A DNA stretch of 64,000 bases from Stenogyne calaminthoides (GCA_037126765.1 JBBCBC010000034.1:14816691-14880690); one strand, 5' to 3'. Positions 47,771 to 59,828 are shown, numbered from the stretch's first letter. A program made the numbers and translations. The notes: generated by a model not told the origin, from the sequence alone.

Positions 47771-48020
47771 TACTTATACTTGAAGAAATTATTTCCAAGA
47801 GTTGTGAGCTCGACCTATCTCGGAGATCGGCCCACCTCGACAAGTTATTTACCCCGTTTGTGTTATTAGTGAGCCACTTCACGAGTTTTGGCGTGTTGGA
47901 AACTTTTGAAGGCAATCTCCATCCACCTCATAGCTCGTATCATACCTCATTACCAAAGTCTAAGGAAGATCGGCTCGTTGCTCGCTCCAATATGTTACGA
48001 GCAAAGAGCAGAGGGGCAAA

Positions 48021-49124
48021 TGTTGTGTCATTATTAATTCGACACAAGCCCATTAATATTGCATCAGCTAATAAAGGGTCCAATCGAACAATTGGGCCGA
48101 ACTAGCCCAACTCGGCCAAGTTAAATGAGCTCCCACCTGAGATGGACTCTAGCTCACTAAGAAAGGGCAGAGTGCACCACCCCCAAGTAGCTCGCTCATA
48201 GAGCTCTTAGAAATTTTCAAGTGTCAAGAGCTCGCTCAATGAGCTCAAACTAGCTCATTATGAGTTCCTCATAGAGCTCTCGGTAAGTTTGCTCATAGCG
48301 CTCACTATGAGCTCGCTCAATGAGCTCTCGTTGAGCTCACCAACTAGCTCACTATGAGCTTGCTCAATGAGCTCTCATTGAGCTCGTCAACTAGCTAGCT
48401 CCTCATAGAGATCTCCTCAAGCTCACTCATAGATCACACCAACTACCTCATCATGAGCTCCTCATAAAGCTCACCAACTAGTTCTCTAGGAGCTCGTTCG
48501 ACGAGCTCTCATTGAGCTGGAGCAAGCTGCAGGAGGTCTCTTATCCAAACTCGTCAAGGTAAAACAGGTACAATGTCCGCTAGGAGCTCACTTATACATA
48601 AGGGATTTAATGTCGGAGTGAGGTACTAAGTCAGGAAGACCATCCAAATGCGGCTAAGTCAAGGGCTCGAACTACAAGACGACAACTTTGGTTACGCCGC
48701 TTGGCGAAAGGTCAGAGGACTACGACAAGGGATTCAGGGACCTTCCAGGTGTCACGCCGCTAATTGAGGCGAGCTCCCAAGAGCTCTCAGGAGCTCCAGG
48801 AGATGTCAAAAATTCATGTAAAGTGAAGTACCGGACATTAAATGGAAGTTTAACCATTTGATGTCCCGACAAGAAAAACGGAGAGTGAAATGCACTCTCC
48901 CCATGTAGTATAAATATGGGCATTTAAGACCCAAAAACGGTCCGAAAAAAAATGAATACAAGAGGCAAAATTTGCCCTAGTCTCCGTGCACTTTATTTAT
49001 TGCTTTCATACTTTCAGTCTTTAAATCTTTCAGAGTTCAATCATTTGAATTCTCATTGTTTGATTAGTTAGTTTCCACAAAGCCATATTCCACACAGTCA
49101 ATCCATTTAAACTAGCTATCAACA
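48021..49124 (+). repeat. 3' LTR of gag-only element
   Basis: 1104 bp, aligned end to end with the 5' LTR apart from the 11-bp deletion and scattered substitutions. Confidence 0.93.
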
Positions 49125-49129
49125 GAGAC
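49125..49129. other. Target site duplication of gag-only element, right
   Basis: GAGAC, the same as 42795-42799. Confidence 0.9.
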
Positions 49130-49164
49130 AAAATTCTTTCACAAGGTCAGCCTCCCAGACACAA

Positions 49165-49410
49165 TCTAATTGGTAGAAGACTAAGTCTTGTATATGCATC
49201 CAACTGCACCGTATACTTGGAGTAAATTTTAAAATCATGTAACTTGTCATAATGAAAGATGCAACTATTTTACAATGAATCATTCAACAATTAATATGAA
49301 AAGATATAGTTGCACGGTAATGTGCAAATAAATTGCATCTTAGAGTATAACATGCTTCTAAAATGCAATATAAGTGCACAATGAACCTAAATGCACATGA
49401 GACTCACTCT
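49165..49410. repeat. Small interspersed element related to 61.7 kb copy
   Basis: Begins GACTAAGTCTTGTATATGCA + TCCAACTGCACCGTATAC and contains TAAATTGCATCTT and TGCAATATAAGTGCACA. The copy at 61672-62140 opens with GACTAAGTCTTATATGCAT and closes with GTACGGTGCAGCTGGATGCA. This is a dispersed non-coding family. Confidence 0.6.
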
Positions 49411-49762
49411 TAATAGAAGGTTAGGCTGGGGTGGGTTGATGAGATTGATCAAACTCGTTCCAGACATAGCATAACTATATATAGAATTAAAATTGAAACT
49501 TTAGGTAAATTTGTGAATATAGCCCAAGATTTTGCACAATATATATATATATAATCTCAAGTATTCCATTTCATAAGGAATTAAGAAAGTTACTAAACAA
49601 CTTGAAAAGATGTTTATATCTTACACCGTGATCATATCTCATAGAAAATCGAAATGATAAAAAGCAAAATTAAAAGTCGTCTTTCAATAAAAAATGCATA
49701 AAACTGAACATTGAAAGAGAAAAGAAGCTAAAATTGAAAATAATCAATGTCTCCATGCATAA

Positions 49763-52002
49763 CTAAGCTGCCTGATTGAGAAGAGCAGTGACTTGTTCGG
49801 GAGTTGGAAGAGCTGGGATTGCTCCCTTCTTAGTTGTCGTGATTGCTCCACATGCACATGCATACTTCACCACCTCTCTCAGCCTCGCTTCATCCTGCAT
49901 CAATAAATTATACATGCAATCAATTACTACTTCATTTGAGAATTCCAATCATATAAAAAAACATAAAATATTTGGCGAAGATGAATTAGATCACCCTTGA
50001 TTTCGGTGATTAGAAATTAGTCCACTATATATTTATGAGGTACAAATACACATGAAAATAATATCTACAATTAATGCCAAGTTGACCATCTAGAATATTC
50101 TAATTTAATTACAATAAATTAGCCTTTAATTACTCATATTAATCACCAATCAATCTCTCTCCAATTTTAAAGTCTATTGACATTCTTTATTAATTAAATG
50201 TATGAGTGAAAAAATGATTTTTTTCATTGGATAAGAGAGATCATATAGGAAAAATGTGAAAAATAGAATAAAAGACACTTATTTTGAGACAAAATACCTC
50301 TATAACGACACTTATTATGGAATTTAGTACTAATTTTTGCAATATATATAAGGTATATATATATAGTTTGAAGAAATTTAGATATTTGTGAAAATAATTT
50401 ATACCTCAAGTAGGGAGTGGTCATCAACAAGCTTGTAGAGAAGAGCTCCCACAAAAGAATCTCCTGCTCCAGTTGTATCCACCGTATTCACACGAAACGA
50501 ATCCACTGCCCCATGGAAATTCTGCACAATTTTAATTAATTTAATTTAATTGTTTACTAATGTTAGTATCCTTTATTTAATGAATAAAAATATCATGAAG
50601 TATATATATAAAAAATTGAAAGTGTTACCTTAGTGTAATATCTGCATCCGTTTTCTCCAAGAGTGACAAGAAGGAGCTTCAAGTTGTGATGCCACAATGA
50701 CATTGCAATTTGGTGGTCAATTTGGCTGTTTTCGTCTCTTTGGAGAAGGAAGTTGAGCTCCTCATAGCTTACCTTGATGACATGAGCCTTATCCCATATG
50801 CTCATCATTTGCTCCCGGGCCTCCTCCGCCGACGCCCAAAGCGGCAGCCGCAGGTTCGGGTCGTACGACAGCAACGCCCCGCCTTCCTTGGCCACTTCCA
50901 TTGCTTTCAGATGGGCGGATCGGCATGGCTCAACGATCAAACTTATTGACCCGTAGTGGAATATTTTGGCCTATACAAATTAAATCAAACTAATTATACG
51001 TACATACACTATGAATTTTTGATTTTGTCAACTAAAATATATATTAAAGGAAAATTCAATATTTGACTAGTCAAATATTGATTTCAAATCAATTTCAATC
51101 ATATTCAAAATTAAAACGACCAATTTAAATATGAATATTCACTTTCGATTTGAATAATCTCCGTTTATTTTATCATGACATTCCAATGAGACGGTTTTGA
51201 AAACAACTCAAGATAGTACAAGTGCTTTTGGTGTAATCAAGTTTAAAAAAAAATACTTCCATCTTTTTAATTGTGTTTCAAAACATAAGTGCTTTTGGTG
51301 GGATCAAGTTTTAAAAAAAATACTTCCATCATTTTAATTGTGTTTCAAAACATAAGTGCTTTTGGTGTGATCAAGTTTTTAAAAAAATACCTCCATCTTT
51401 TTAATTGTGTTTCAAAACATAAGTGCTTTTAGTGTGATCAAGTTTTTTTTTAAAAAAACACTTCCACCTTTTTAGTTGCGTTTCAAAACATATGTACATT
51501 ACTATATATATACACGATAAATAGATCTCAATTGTCATGCATTATACATACAGATACAGATATATTTAATAATATATGTATCAACAATGAGATAAAGACT
51601 TACAGATCTGATAAGGTCGAGATTCAACTCATCAGGAGTAAGCAGCATATCGGCACTAGGGTTCCTATAAAACATGAACTCACGCTCCCCATCCGCGCGT
51701 AGCGTCACGAACGCCAGCGCCGTCCGCGCGCCCTTATCCAACGGCACGCCGTCGGCAGAAACGCAGTTCTCCTTCAAAATTCCGGCCAGCATATGCCCAA
51801 ACTCATCATCACCAAGTTTGCCTATAAACGCGGCGTCGCCGCCCAGCCTCGCCACCGCAATGGCCACATTGGCCGGCGCGCCGCCCGGGGCCTTCAGGAA
51901 ACCCGGCGCCTCCGCCAAAGACACGCCGGAGACCGTCGGCACGAAGTCGATGAGCATCTCGCCGAAGCTCACGATCAGAGACTTGCCGTTACTTGCAGCC
52001 AT
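49763..52002 (-). CDS. FRK: Fructokinase, copy B (pfkB family, 4 exons)
   Basis: Exons from the start: 52002-51604, 50970-50629, 50521-50405, 49894-49763, all with GT-AG introns in phase 0. 329 residues, the normal length. Same reaction as copy A. Signature 1 is GGAPANVAIAVARLGG, and signature 2 is canonical DTTGAGDSFVGA, with the catalytic Asp in GAGD. Exon 2 carries VEPCRSAHLKAMEVAKEGGA and YDPNLRLPLW; exon 4 ends with the KKGAIPALPTPEQ type of tail. No lesions. This copy looks like the standard enzyme of the pair. It lies about 7.4 kb from copy A in the same orientation. Confidence 0.93.
51221..51493. repeat. 68-bp minisatellite in intron 1 of fructokinase copy B
   Basis: Four copies of AAGTGCTTTTGGTGTGATCA + AGTTTTTAAAAAAATACTTC + CATCTTTTTAATTGTGTTTC + AAAACAT, differing mainly in A/T run length. 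Confidence 0.9.
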
Positions 52003-52300
52003 TAATGATTAGTATAATTTTTTTTTTGAAGAATTGTAATTGTGTGTTTGTGGATTATGAGAAAAATATTGGAGTTTGGAGGGGTTTATATAGATGTGGG
52101 AAGGGGTAATATTTACACGTTTTATTATTTTGAGCTTATCATTGATCGTTAATGTGGATAATTATGGTGCAAAGATTTTCGGTATCAATATTTAATTTTA
52201 TCTAATTGAGTATGCCTTATATATAAAATTCTATCCATTAATTGAGAATCACTATTCAATTCTGTATTCATTTTATATATAGATTATAATATAATTATTT
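52003..52300 (-). promoter_or_regulatory. Upstream region of fructokinase copy B
   Basis: Non-coding tract next to the start codon. A TATATA-type box near 52085-52092 on the minus strand could be the promoter. No other site can be assigned. Confidence 0.35.
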
Positions 52301-52770
52301 TTTGTGAAATCGTTACGTGCAGTAAAAGAAATTTAATTAGTGTTTTATCCAAAAAGCCGTTTATAATTTAGGTGGCTGTGAGCTATATTTTATTGGTAAA
52401 ATCAAGAAAATCTTATAAAATCTTAGTTTTAAATATATATAAATTGAAGATTATGCAGCAAAACCACTTTCTACTATTTCAAAAATCATCTAATTTCATT
52501 AACTCCAAAATCATCTAATTTCATTAACTACTTTTTTAAAATTGGCAACACCACATTCTTTTATTAAAAGATACTTCAATATCATTAATTCTTAATTTTA
52601 GGGGGATTTTTTTGTAAAATGTTTCAACATGAAACACTAGTTCAAATGGGAAGGAAGGAGCTGAAAATTTGCAGATTTTGTGTGAGCCAAATCAGGTCAA
52701 GTTATTTTTTCTTGAAAGATCAATGCAAAGTCGAAAATGGCAAACTCACTATTCAATTATGGTATACATA
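52301..52770. repeat. Duplicated segment, copy 1
   Basis: TTTGTGAAATCGTTACGTGC + AGTAAAAGAAATTTAA starts a stretch that is repeated, with indels, at 59829-60235. Shared landmarks are ATCCAAAAAGCC, AAATTGAAGATTATG, GAAACA(C/T)TAGTT and AAACTCACT. The MULE sits exactly between the copies. Confidence 0.75.
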
Positions 52771-52779
52771 TTTGTGAAA
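52771..52779. other. Target site duplication of MULE, left
   Basis: TTTGTGAAA, identical to 59829-59837. Nine bases is the Mutator norm. Confidence 0.9.
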
Positions 52780-53171
52780 GGGAAAATTACTCAAAACTAC
52801 CATTTTTCACCCACTCTTACTCTAAGGTACCACACATTTTTGCTCTTACTATAAGGTGCAAATTCTTCCAATTTTACCCTCACACACACCCCACTAATTA
52901 CACCCCAACCAACCGGTTACCCCCCACCCCAATATATTCATCTCACCACTTTCAACCTCTCATTTTCTCTCAACCCTAGTCGATCTCCCCCCCTTCAAAA
53001 AATAAAACCTCTCATATATGTATCTCACTCCAAGATAGCCAAGGAGACAACAAATCTCTAAAATCGTCCGCCATCACCCCTCAAGCCGCCACCCCGCTGA
53101 ACGACCCCATCGAGGCGGATCTGAGTTTTTTATTTGTGTGTGGTTGGGTGTGGCGGCGGCGCGTGGACCAT

Positions 53172-56100
53172 CTTGACCCATCCTGATTCATACAATGATG
53201 TTAAATCTGCTATAAAGTATGGTAAGGATAATGTCACTCTTAAAATGTTGTGAATGGTTTGAAAAGCAAAGAACAAGACTTAAAACAAAATGGTAGTGTG
53301 AAAGGTGAGGTCATGCATGTGAGAGTTAAGAGTAAAACGGGAAAACAGAACAAGAAACCTAAAAATGAATCTAGTGATAAAAAAGATGACAACGGTACTA
53401 AGTCTAAGGCTAAAACTAGCAAGAGAAAGTGTATTCTTTGCCAGGATCCAGGTCATATGATTAAGGATTGTCCTAAAAAATAACAGAATAAGCAGAATAC
53501 CAATACCAACACTAATAATGAGCAAGCTAATATGGTTGTTTATGAAGATGCTAGCTGGTGATGTTATGATGGTTACTGAACTTAGTGTGAATTATGTGCA
53601 TTCTTTTGGCATGAATAAACATGAATGACTCATTGATTCTGGTTGCACATATCACATGACTCCTTTTAAGGAACTATTTACTTCTTTTGAAAATGTTCAA
53701 AATTGTTTTGTTTCTATGGCAAATGAAAAGAAGTGTGATGTGCTTGGTATTGGTAGTATTACTTTGAGTTTCAATTCTGGTGTGGTTTATACTCTGAAAA
53801 ATGTGAGATATGTTCCTGCTCTTTGTAATAATCTTATGTCTTGTGTTGCACTTGAAGAAGATGGGTTGGAAGGTAAGTGGGGTAAGGGGTGCATGAACAT
53901 ATTAAAATCAAATCTTGTGATTTTCAAAGCTAAGAAAAGGAATAATTTGTATGTTTGTTGTGCTAAACCTGAGGTGCTTAATGTTGCTAATTTGTCTATA
54001 GATGACAAAACTGTTTTGTGGCATAAAGGTTGGGGCATATGAGTAATAAAGGGTTAGAAGTTTTGCATAAAGAAGGGTCTTTTGGTGCTGATAAAATTTC
54101 TGATTTACCTTTTTGTGATGCTTGTGTTCTTGGCAAACAACATAAAGTGAAATTTCCCGTTTCTCCCTCCCCAAATACTTCCAAATGCAAAGATGTGCTT
54201 GAAAATATACATGTTGATGTATGGGGACTCTTTAGTGAGCCCACTCAAAGTGAAAATTTGTACTTCTCATCTCTGGTTGATGATTTCTCAAGGAAAGTTT
54301 GGGTGTTTTTTATGAAAAATAAATATGATGTGTTTTCTAAATTCAGTGCTTGGAAAACTCTTATTGAAAACCAAATTGGTAAGAAAGTCAAAGTGCTTAG
54401 AACTGACAATGGCTTGGAATTTTGTAATGCTCAAATGAATGATTTCTGTGCTAAGTCTGGTATTCAAAGGTATAATAATGTTCCTTATAACCCTCAACAA
54501 AATGGGGTTGTGGAAAGAATGAATCGCACTATAATAGAAAGAGTTAGAAGCATGCTTGCTACTTGTGGTCTTTCTAAAAAGTTTTGGGGTGAAGCTGTTT
54601 GCACTGCTGTTTATTTGATAAATAGATCCCCTTCTGTGCCTTTGAATGGAAAATGTCCTGAACAGGTTTTCTATGGTAAGAAAATTGACTTGTCTAATCT
54701 TAAAATGTTTGGTTGTGCTGTTTTTGTTCATAAAAAACTCGATAAACTTGAACCTCGTGCTAAAAAGTGTGTTTCTTGGTTATCCTGATGGTGTGAAAGG
54801 TTATAGATTGTGGTTTATTGATGAGCATGGTCACAAGGTTATCATTAGTAGAGATGTTACTTTTAATGAGCATGATTTTCCTTGTTTACCTGCCTCTATG
54901 CCTTTACATAATTTTTAGAATACTTCTAATGAGGTGGAGCATGATATGCCAAAACTTGAGAATGATAGTGATGAGAATGAAGATGAGCATGAAAATGAAA
55001 TTGCTGAAAATGAGTTTAATAATGTGTCTGATAATCTTGAGAATGTGAATGATGATAATTTTCAAGGTGGAGCCAATAATAGGCCTAGAAGGTCTGTTAG
55101 GAGGCCCTTAAGATTTGATGACTATTATATGGATACTCATGCATTTCAAGTTTTTGAGTTAAATGATAATGAGCCTAAAACCTACAGGGAAGCTTTGAAA
55201 TCTGACAAATCTAGTGAATGGATTGATGCAATGAATGATGAAATGAAGTCTTTGCATGTTAACAATACTTGGATTCTTGTTCCTAAACTTGCTAATTGCT
55301 CTATTGGTGATTGCAAATGGTTGTTTAAAATCAAGAATGAGGTTGATACAATCAGATACAAAGCTAGGTTAGTGGCTAAGGGATTTACTCAAAAAGAAGG
55401 GGTAGATTATAATGAAATATTTGCTCCTGTGGTGAAATTTACAACTGTGCGAATTATGCTTGCTTTGGTTGCCCATTTCAATTGGGAATTGAAACAAATG
55501 GATGTTAAGACAACTTTTTTGCATGGTGATTTGGATAAAAATATCTATATGAAGCAGCCTGAAGGCTTTATTGATCCTAAATTCTCAAATCATGTTTGCC
55601 TGCTTAAAAAATCTCTTTATGGTCTAAAACAGTCTCCTAGACAATGGAATAAGAGGTTTAATTCATGCATGATGTCTTTGAAACTCAAAAGAATTGCTTA
55701 TGATCATTGTTTATATTCCAAAGATGATGCCAATATTCCTTTCTTCTTGCTCATATACGTGGATGATATGCTTTTAGTAAGTCCTAGCATAAAGGATATT
55801 GAGCATGTTCAAAAAAGTTTGTGTGATAACTTTGAAATAAAGGATCTTGGTAATGCAAAGAAAATTCTTGGCATGAACATTGATAGAGATAGGAGGTTGC
55901 ATACTTTGTTGTTAAATCAGGTTTCTTATGTGGAAAAAGTGTTAGAAAGATTTTCTATGTCTTCTGCTAAACCTGTTAGTGTGCCTCAAGCTACTCATTT
56001 TGTGCTAAGTAAGGATCAGTGCCCCAATACTGATTCTGAAATTGATGCTATGAAAAACGTGCCTTATTCAAATGTTGTGGGGTCTGTTATGTATTTAATG

Positions 56101-56730
56101 GTGAGTACTAGACCTGATATTACTTATGCCATAAGTTGTTTGAGCCGATATATGTCAAATCCAGGTAAGACTCATTGGGAGGCCATGAAATGGCTTCTAA
56201 GGTATTTGAAAGGTACTTCTAATGTTGGTCTTAAATTTTCCATATTTGTTAATGATGTCAATTTGGTTGGCTATGTAGATTCAAATTATGCAAATGATAG
56301 AGATAATAGAAAATCAACTACTTCTTATGTTTTTACCTTGTGTGGTTCTTGTATTAGTTGAAAATCTCAATTATAGCATGTTGTTGCTCAGTCTACTACC
56401 GAGTCTGAGTATGTTGCTATCACTGAAGTTGTAAAAGAGGTTATCTGGTTAAAAGGACTTGTCACTGAAATTGGTTTACTTAAGAAGAAAGTTGTTGTGT
56501 ATTCTCATAGTCAATCTGCTATTCAATTGTGCAAAAATCCTGTTTTTCATGATATAACCAAGCATATTGATGTTAGATTTCCTTTCATTCGTGATATCAT
56601 TGAAAAACACATAATTGAGCTTGCGAAAATTGCTTTTGAAAAGAATCCTTCTGACATGGGAACCAAATGTTTAAATCTGGATAAGTTTAGGACTTGCATG
56701 AAACTTTTGAATTTCGATTCAATTGATTAA
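53172..56730 (+). pseudogene. Ty1/copia gag-pol, 5'-truncated and broken
   Basis: Begins mid-gag (SAIKYGKDN near 53205). A zinc knuckle CILCQDPGHMIKDC is at 53431-53472, a protease LIDSGCTYHM near 53630-53660, an integrase with LWHKG (about 54020) and CDACVLGKQHK, and a core with VDDFSRKVWVFF and TDNGLEF. RT is complete in one frame from 54934 to 56361, with WLFKIKNEV, FAPVVKFTTVR and catalytic YVDDMLL (about 55760). RNase H contains STTESEYVA and YSHSQSAIQL, where the usual Asp of DSQSA is His. Breaks are a stop after 53480, frame changes near 54035 and 54770, and stops at 54916 and 56359. Confidence 0.9.
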
Positions 56731-56964
56731 TAACATCTGTTTGTTGTGTGTTTGGGGATAGTGTCAGTATTTTTAGCACTTATTACTGCCTCTATTATGT
56801 GCCTAAAGTGTATAAAACCTGCACTTAACTTGGGTGTTTTTGGTGTACAGGTTTGTTGGGACCTGTTCTACTAACATGTTTGTTGCTTGGACAGGTTTTA
56901 CGGGTAGTGATGAAATTAAGTCCTCAGATTATCGATGAGCGTGATTATAAAACGGGAATGGACC

Positions 56965-56979
56965 AAAGAGGTTGAGAAA
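56965..56979 (+). other. Polypurine tract of the copia element
   Basis: AAAGAGGTTGAGAAA, directly before the LTR start. Confidence 0.65.
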
Positions 56980-57478
56980 TGTTGGGCCTTATGCTTAGCC
57001 CCTTTTATTGGAATTGGCTTCTTTGGCCCAAACCAGCTCAGACGGCCCATTGTTGTGACTTTGGCCCATTTACAATATCACCAAAACCCTTGAGTTGTGC
57101 AGCCTCTCCTCAATCTTCTTTCTTACCGTTGAGCGGCGATTTCTTCCCTTTTCTTCTCTACCGAAAATCATGGCTTTCACTTCGAAATTTTCGGCTCTAT
57201 GGTATTATTTAAAGGGCGCTCGACCTTGTGTAAAAGTGTAGTTTTCATTACAGCCTTCTGAGGCTGTAAGAAAGAGGATTGAGAGAATGAGTGCTATCAA
57301 TACAAGGGTTTGGTGATAGGAGATCTCAGAGGTCGTTCCCGTTGAATCGTGTGACTGCTCACTCGAATCTGGAGACATCTGAACCCGGTTGTATTTATCT
57401 CTTTTTCTATTTTATTTTCTCTTTCGTTTTGTTTTCCATCATAGTTTTATGTACATTTGTGTATTTATAAAATTTACA
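56980..57478 (+). repeat. LTR of the copia element (only copy)
   Basis: 499 bp, TGTTGGGCC...AAATTTACA. It is preceded by the pol 3' end and purine tract, as a 3' LTR should be, and also followed directly by a primer binding site, as a 5' LTR should be. No second LTR is found before gag. Confidence 0.8.
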
Positions 57479-57479
57479 G

Positions 57480-57492
57480 TGGTATCAGAGCC
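57480..57492 (+). other. Primer binding site, initiator Met tRNA type
   Basis: TGGTATCAGAGCC, the canonical plant copia primer site, one base after the LTR end. Confidence 0.9.
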
Positions 57493-57870
57493 ATGGTCCC
57501 AGACAAAACGGTGTGGAGTAGTCCCCGGTCTTAAACAAATAAGACGGTGTAGCTTTGGTGAAAAAACGGCGGTCTCTATGGACTAGGCGGTGTTGACCTA
57601 GATAGAGCGAGTCTTTTAAGGGGAGCCTCGGTGGTCTTTGTTTGAGGAGAGGATTGTTGGGGTTCAAACAATATCCCACATCGAAATAATATGGGAGGAT
57701 CATGGGGTTTATCTCAATTGGTATGAGGTCTTATGAGAGATGCCTAAAAACAAATCCGTGTGGGCTTGACCCAAAGTGGACAATATCATACCAATGAGGG
57801 GGATTTGGGTCCATCCAGAGTCCTAACAGACCACAATGAGGGGATTTGAGTCCATCCAGGGTCCTAACAG
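57493..57870 (+). repeat. Copia leader sequence downstream of the LTR
   Basis: The non-coding leader includes TTGGGGTTCAAACAATATCC + CACATCG and GTGGACAATATCATACCAAT, motifs common in plant copia and TRIM leaders. In an intact element this would precede gag; here it lies after pol and the LTR. Confidence 0.6.
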
Positions 57871-57875
57871 ACCAC

Positions 57876-57970
57876 CACTACGGAGGCAGCGGATCTGAGG
57901 AGGATCTGAGGGCATATTCACGACACCAGCGGATCTGAGGAGGATCTCTGAGGGCATATTCACGAAGCTA
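57876..57970. repeat. Short tandem duplication near copia/MULE junction
   Basis: CAGCGGATCTGAGGAGGATC + TGAGGGCATATTCACGA is present twice. GCGGATCTGAG also occurs at about 53115 on the other side of the copia sequence, so this is probably MULE interior. Confidence 0.65.
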
Positions 57971-59720
57971 GGTGCTTTTTTGTGTCACTCTGCTCTCATG
58001 ATCCCATTTCAATATTTCCCTATATATCCAGTTTTAGTGGATTTTGCCATTGCTTAGATTGTAAAATGGTTATCATTTTTTATTTAGGTGTAATTGTCAC
58101 AATGTACAGTAGCTAAACGGTCTCCATCGGGCCAACGGCAGACCGTCCAGGATCAAGGTCTGATGCTTCGAGTTTTCCTGTTCTGTTTATTTCCCGTTCT
58201 CTTCAAATTAAAAGAGAAAAGAGATTTGATTATGTGGAATTTGATGATTTCAGATATTATATTATTGGTAAGGAGAAATTGGTTGGCGTTTTGTTTCACT
58301 ATTTTGAAATCTGTGGGGGGGTGGAGTTTTGGAGTATAATATCAGTATCTTAATTAGTGTTGTTACTAGAACTATGATTCAGTGAAACTTGATATACTTG
58401 ATTCATAATGATAAAGTGATCTCACGTTCGTATATATGAATTCTGGCAGTAACTCTACATTAATCGTGTTCATTGCCAGTGAATTTAGCAGTTCAAGTAC
58501 TGGTTATGAACTTAGGCATAATCTGATTCTGTTGGTCATTTTCCTATTGGCATAACCTCAGTGATATTCATATGCTATAGTGAAATTGCCATGGTTAAGA
58601 TATTTGTTACGCGATTGGATTTTGTTGACTGCTAGTTGGTGGATATCAATGCTTCATGTGTTGCATATGGAGCGATAATATTAAGTACTACATTTGTAAT
58701 ATGGTATATCATTAGTTTGTTCCACGATAAATTATGGAACATAATTATTCAATATTTTTGTTGCAGTTTTTTAATTTTTTTGTAAATGTCCTCATATTGG
58801 AACTTTTTATTTGCAGATTTCAAATTATTAACCATAATTTTTTTTTTTTTTTTTTTATTTGTTGCAGATGATGATTTGGTGATGAAAGAATTTTTTGTAT
58901 TTTTTTTGTAATTTTTTTTGGAAATGGCTCTTTTTGTGTAATTTGTTGTAGATGTATATTAATGTTTGAGCATATTTAAGATGACATTATTTTGGTTTTT
59001 GAGGGTCGACTGTTGTAATGTAGGGTGTGCAGGGTGTGTAGAAATTTTTTACGGGTGTGCAAGATTTTGAGGTGTGCAGAGTTTTTAAATATAGAGGACA
59101 TGATTAAAAAGAAATTAGGGTGTGCAGAATTTTTAAAAATAAAGAACATGATTAAAAAGAAATTAGGGTGTGCATAATTTTTTTTGCGTGTGCATAATTT
59201 TTTTGGGCTAATATTTTATTACTGGAAAAAATTAATTAAATAAAAAGATTGATAATTTAAAAAAAATTAGGGGGTGCAGAATTTATTTCTACGGGTGTGC
59301 AAAATGGTTAAATGGTTAAGAATTAGTACAAATTTAAAAAATAGATTAGTTAAAAAAATAAAATTTTTAACGAGTGTACAAAATTTTAAATAATAGGACA
59401 TATAACTTTTAAAAATTGCGTGTGCAGAATTTTTTACGGGTGTGCAGATTTTTTTTACAGGTGTGCAGAATTCTTAAATAAAATGACAGTTGATTAAAAA
59501 AAATATTGGGGTTTGCCTAATTTTTTGGCTAACACTATAAAAAATTAATTAAATAAATTACAAATAATTAAAAAATTTGTAAAATTTAAAATTTGAAATA
59601 TGCAAATTTTTTTGTTAATATTTTATTTCTGATTTTTTTTAATAAAAAGACGAATAAATAAAAAAATTAGTAAAATTTAAAATCTAAAATCTACATATTA
59701 TTTTATACTTTATACATAAG
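57971..59720. other. AT-rich MULE interior
   Basis: No gene is supported. 58990-59530 has about ten copies of GGGTGTGCAGAATTTTT-like motifs spaced irregularly. Poly-T tracts lie at 58837 and 58905. Confidence 0.5.
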
Positions 59721-59828
59721 GGTAATTTAGATATTTTGATCCAATTTTAGCACTTTAGAGTAAGAATTAAAAAGTAATGAACCTTAGAGTAAAAATGTTT
59801 TATAAATGACCCCTAAGAGTAATTGCCC

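Larger units (their letters stand above)
42800..49124 (+). mobile_element. Gag-only LTR retrotransposon (TR-GAG-like)
   Basis: Complete element of 6325 bp: LTRs 42800-43913 and 48021-49124 (TGTTG...CAACA), flanked by GAGAC on both sides. The 4.1 kb interior has a primer-site-like start, one gag gene and then long non-coding and satellite DNA. I find no protease, RT, RNase H or integrase motif on either strand. This matches the described TR-GAG class of non-autonomous plant elements, which depend on a relative for reverse transcriptase. About 30 differences between the LTRs by hand comparison (roughly 97% identity) indicate a fairly recent insertion. It lies between the two fructokinase copies. 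Confidence 0.9.
52780..59828. mobile_element. Mutator-like element (MULE), 7.05 kb, with copia inside
   Basis: Ends are GGGAAAATTACTC and (reverse complement) GGGCAATTACTC, extended into inverted repeats of about 105 bp with repeated CTTACTCTAAGG motifs. A perfect 9-bp target duplication flanks it. No MURA transposase motif was found; the interior is a C-rich leader (52880-53170), a broken Ty1/copia element (about 53172-57870) and AT-rich sequence (57900-59700). It is therefore non-autonomous as it stands. Confidence 0.88.

Noticed and set aside
46861..47915. Open frames of up to 164 codons on both strands
   Set aside because: They follow the tandem array period in the gag-only element and have no conserved domain.
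54288..54731. Minus-strand frame of 147 codons
   Set aside because: Shadow of the copia integrase on the plus strand.
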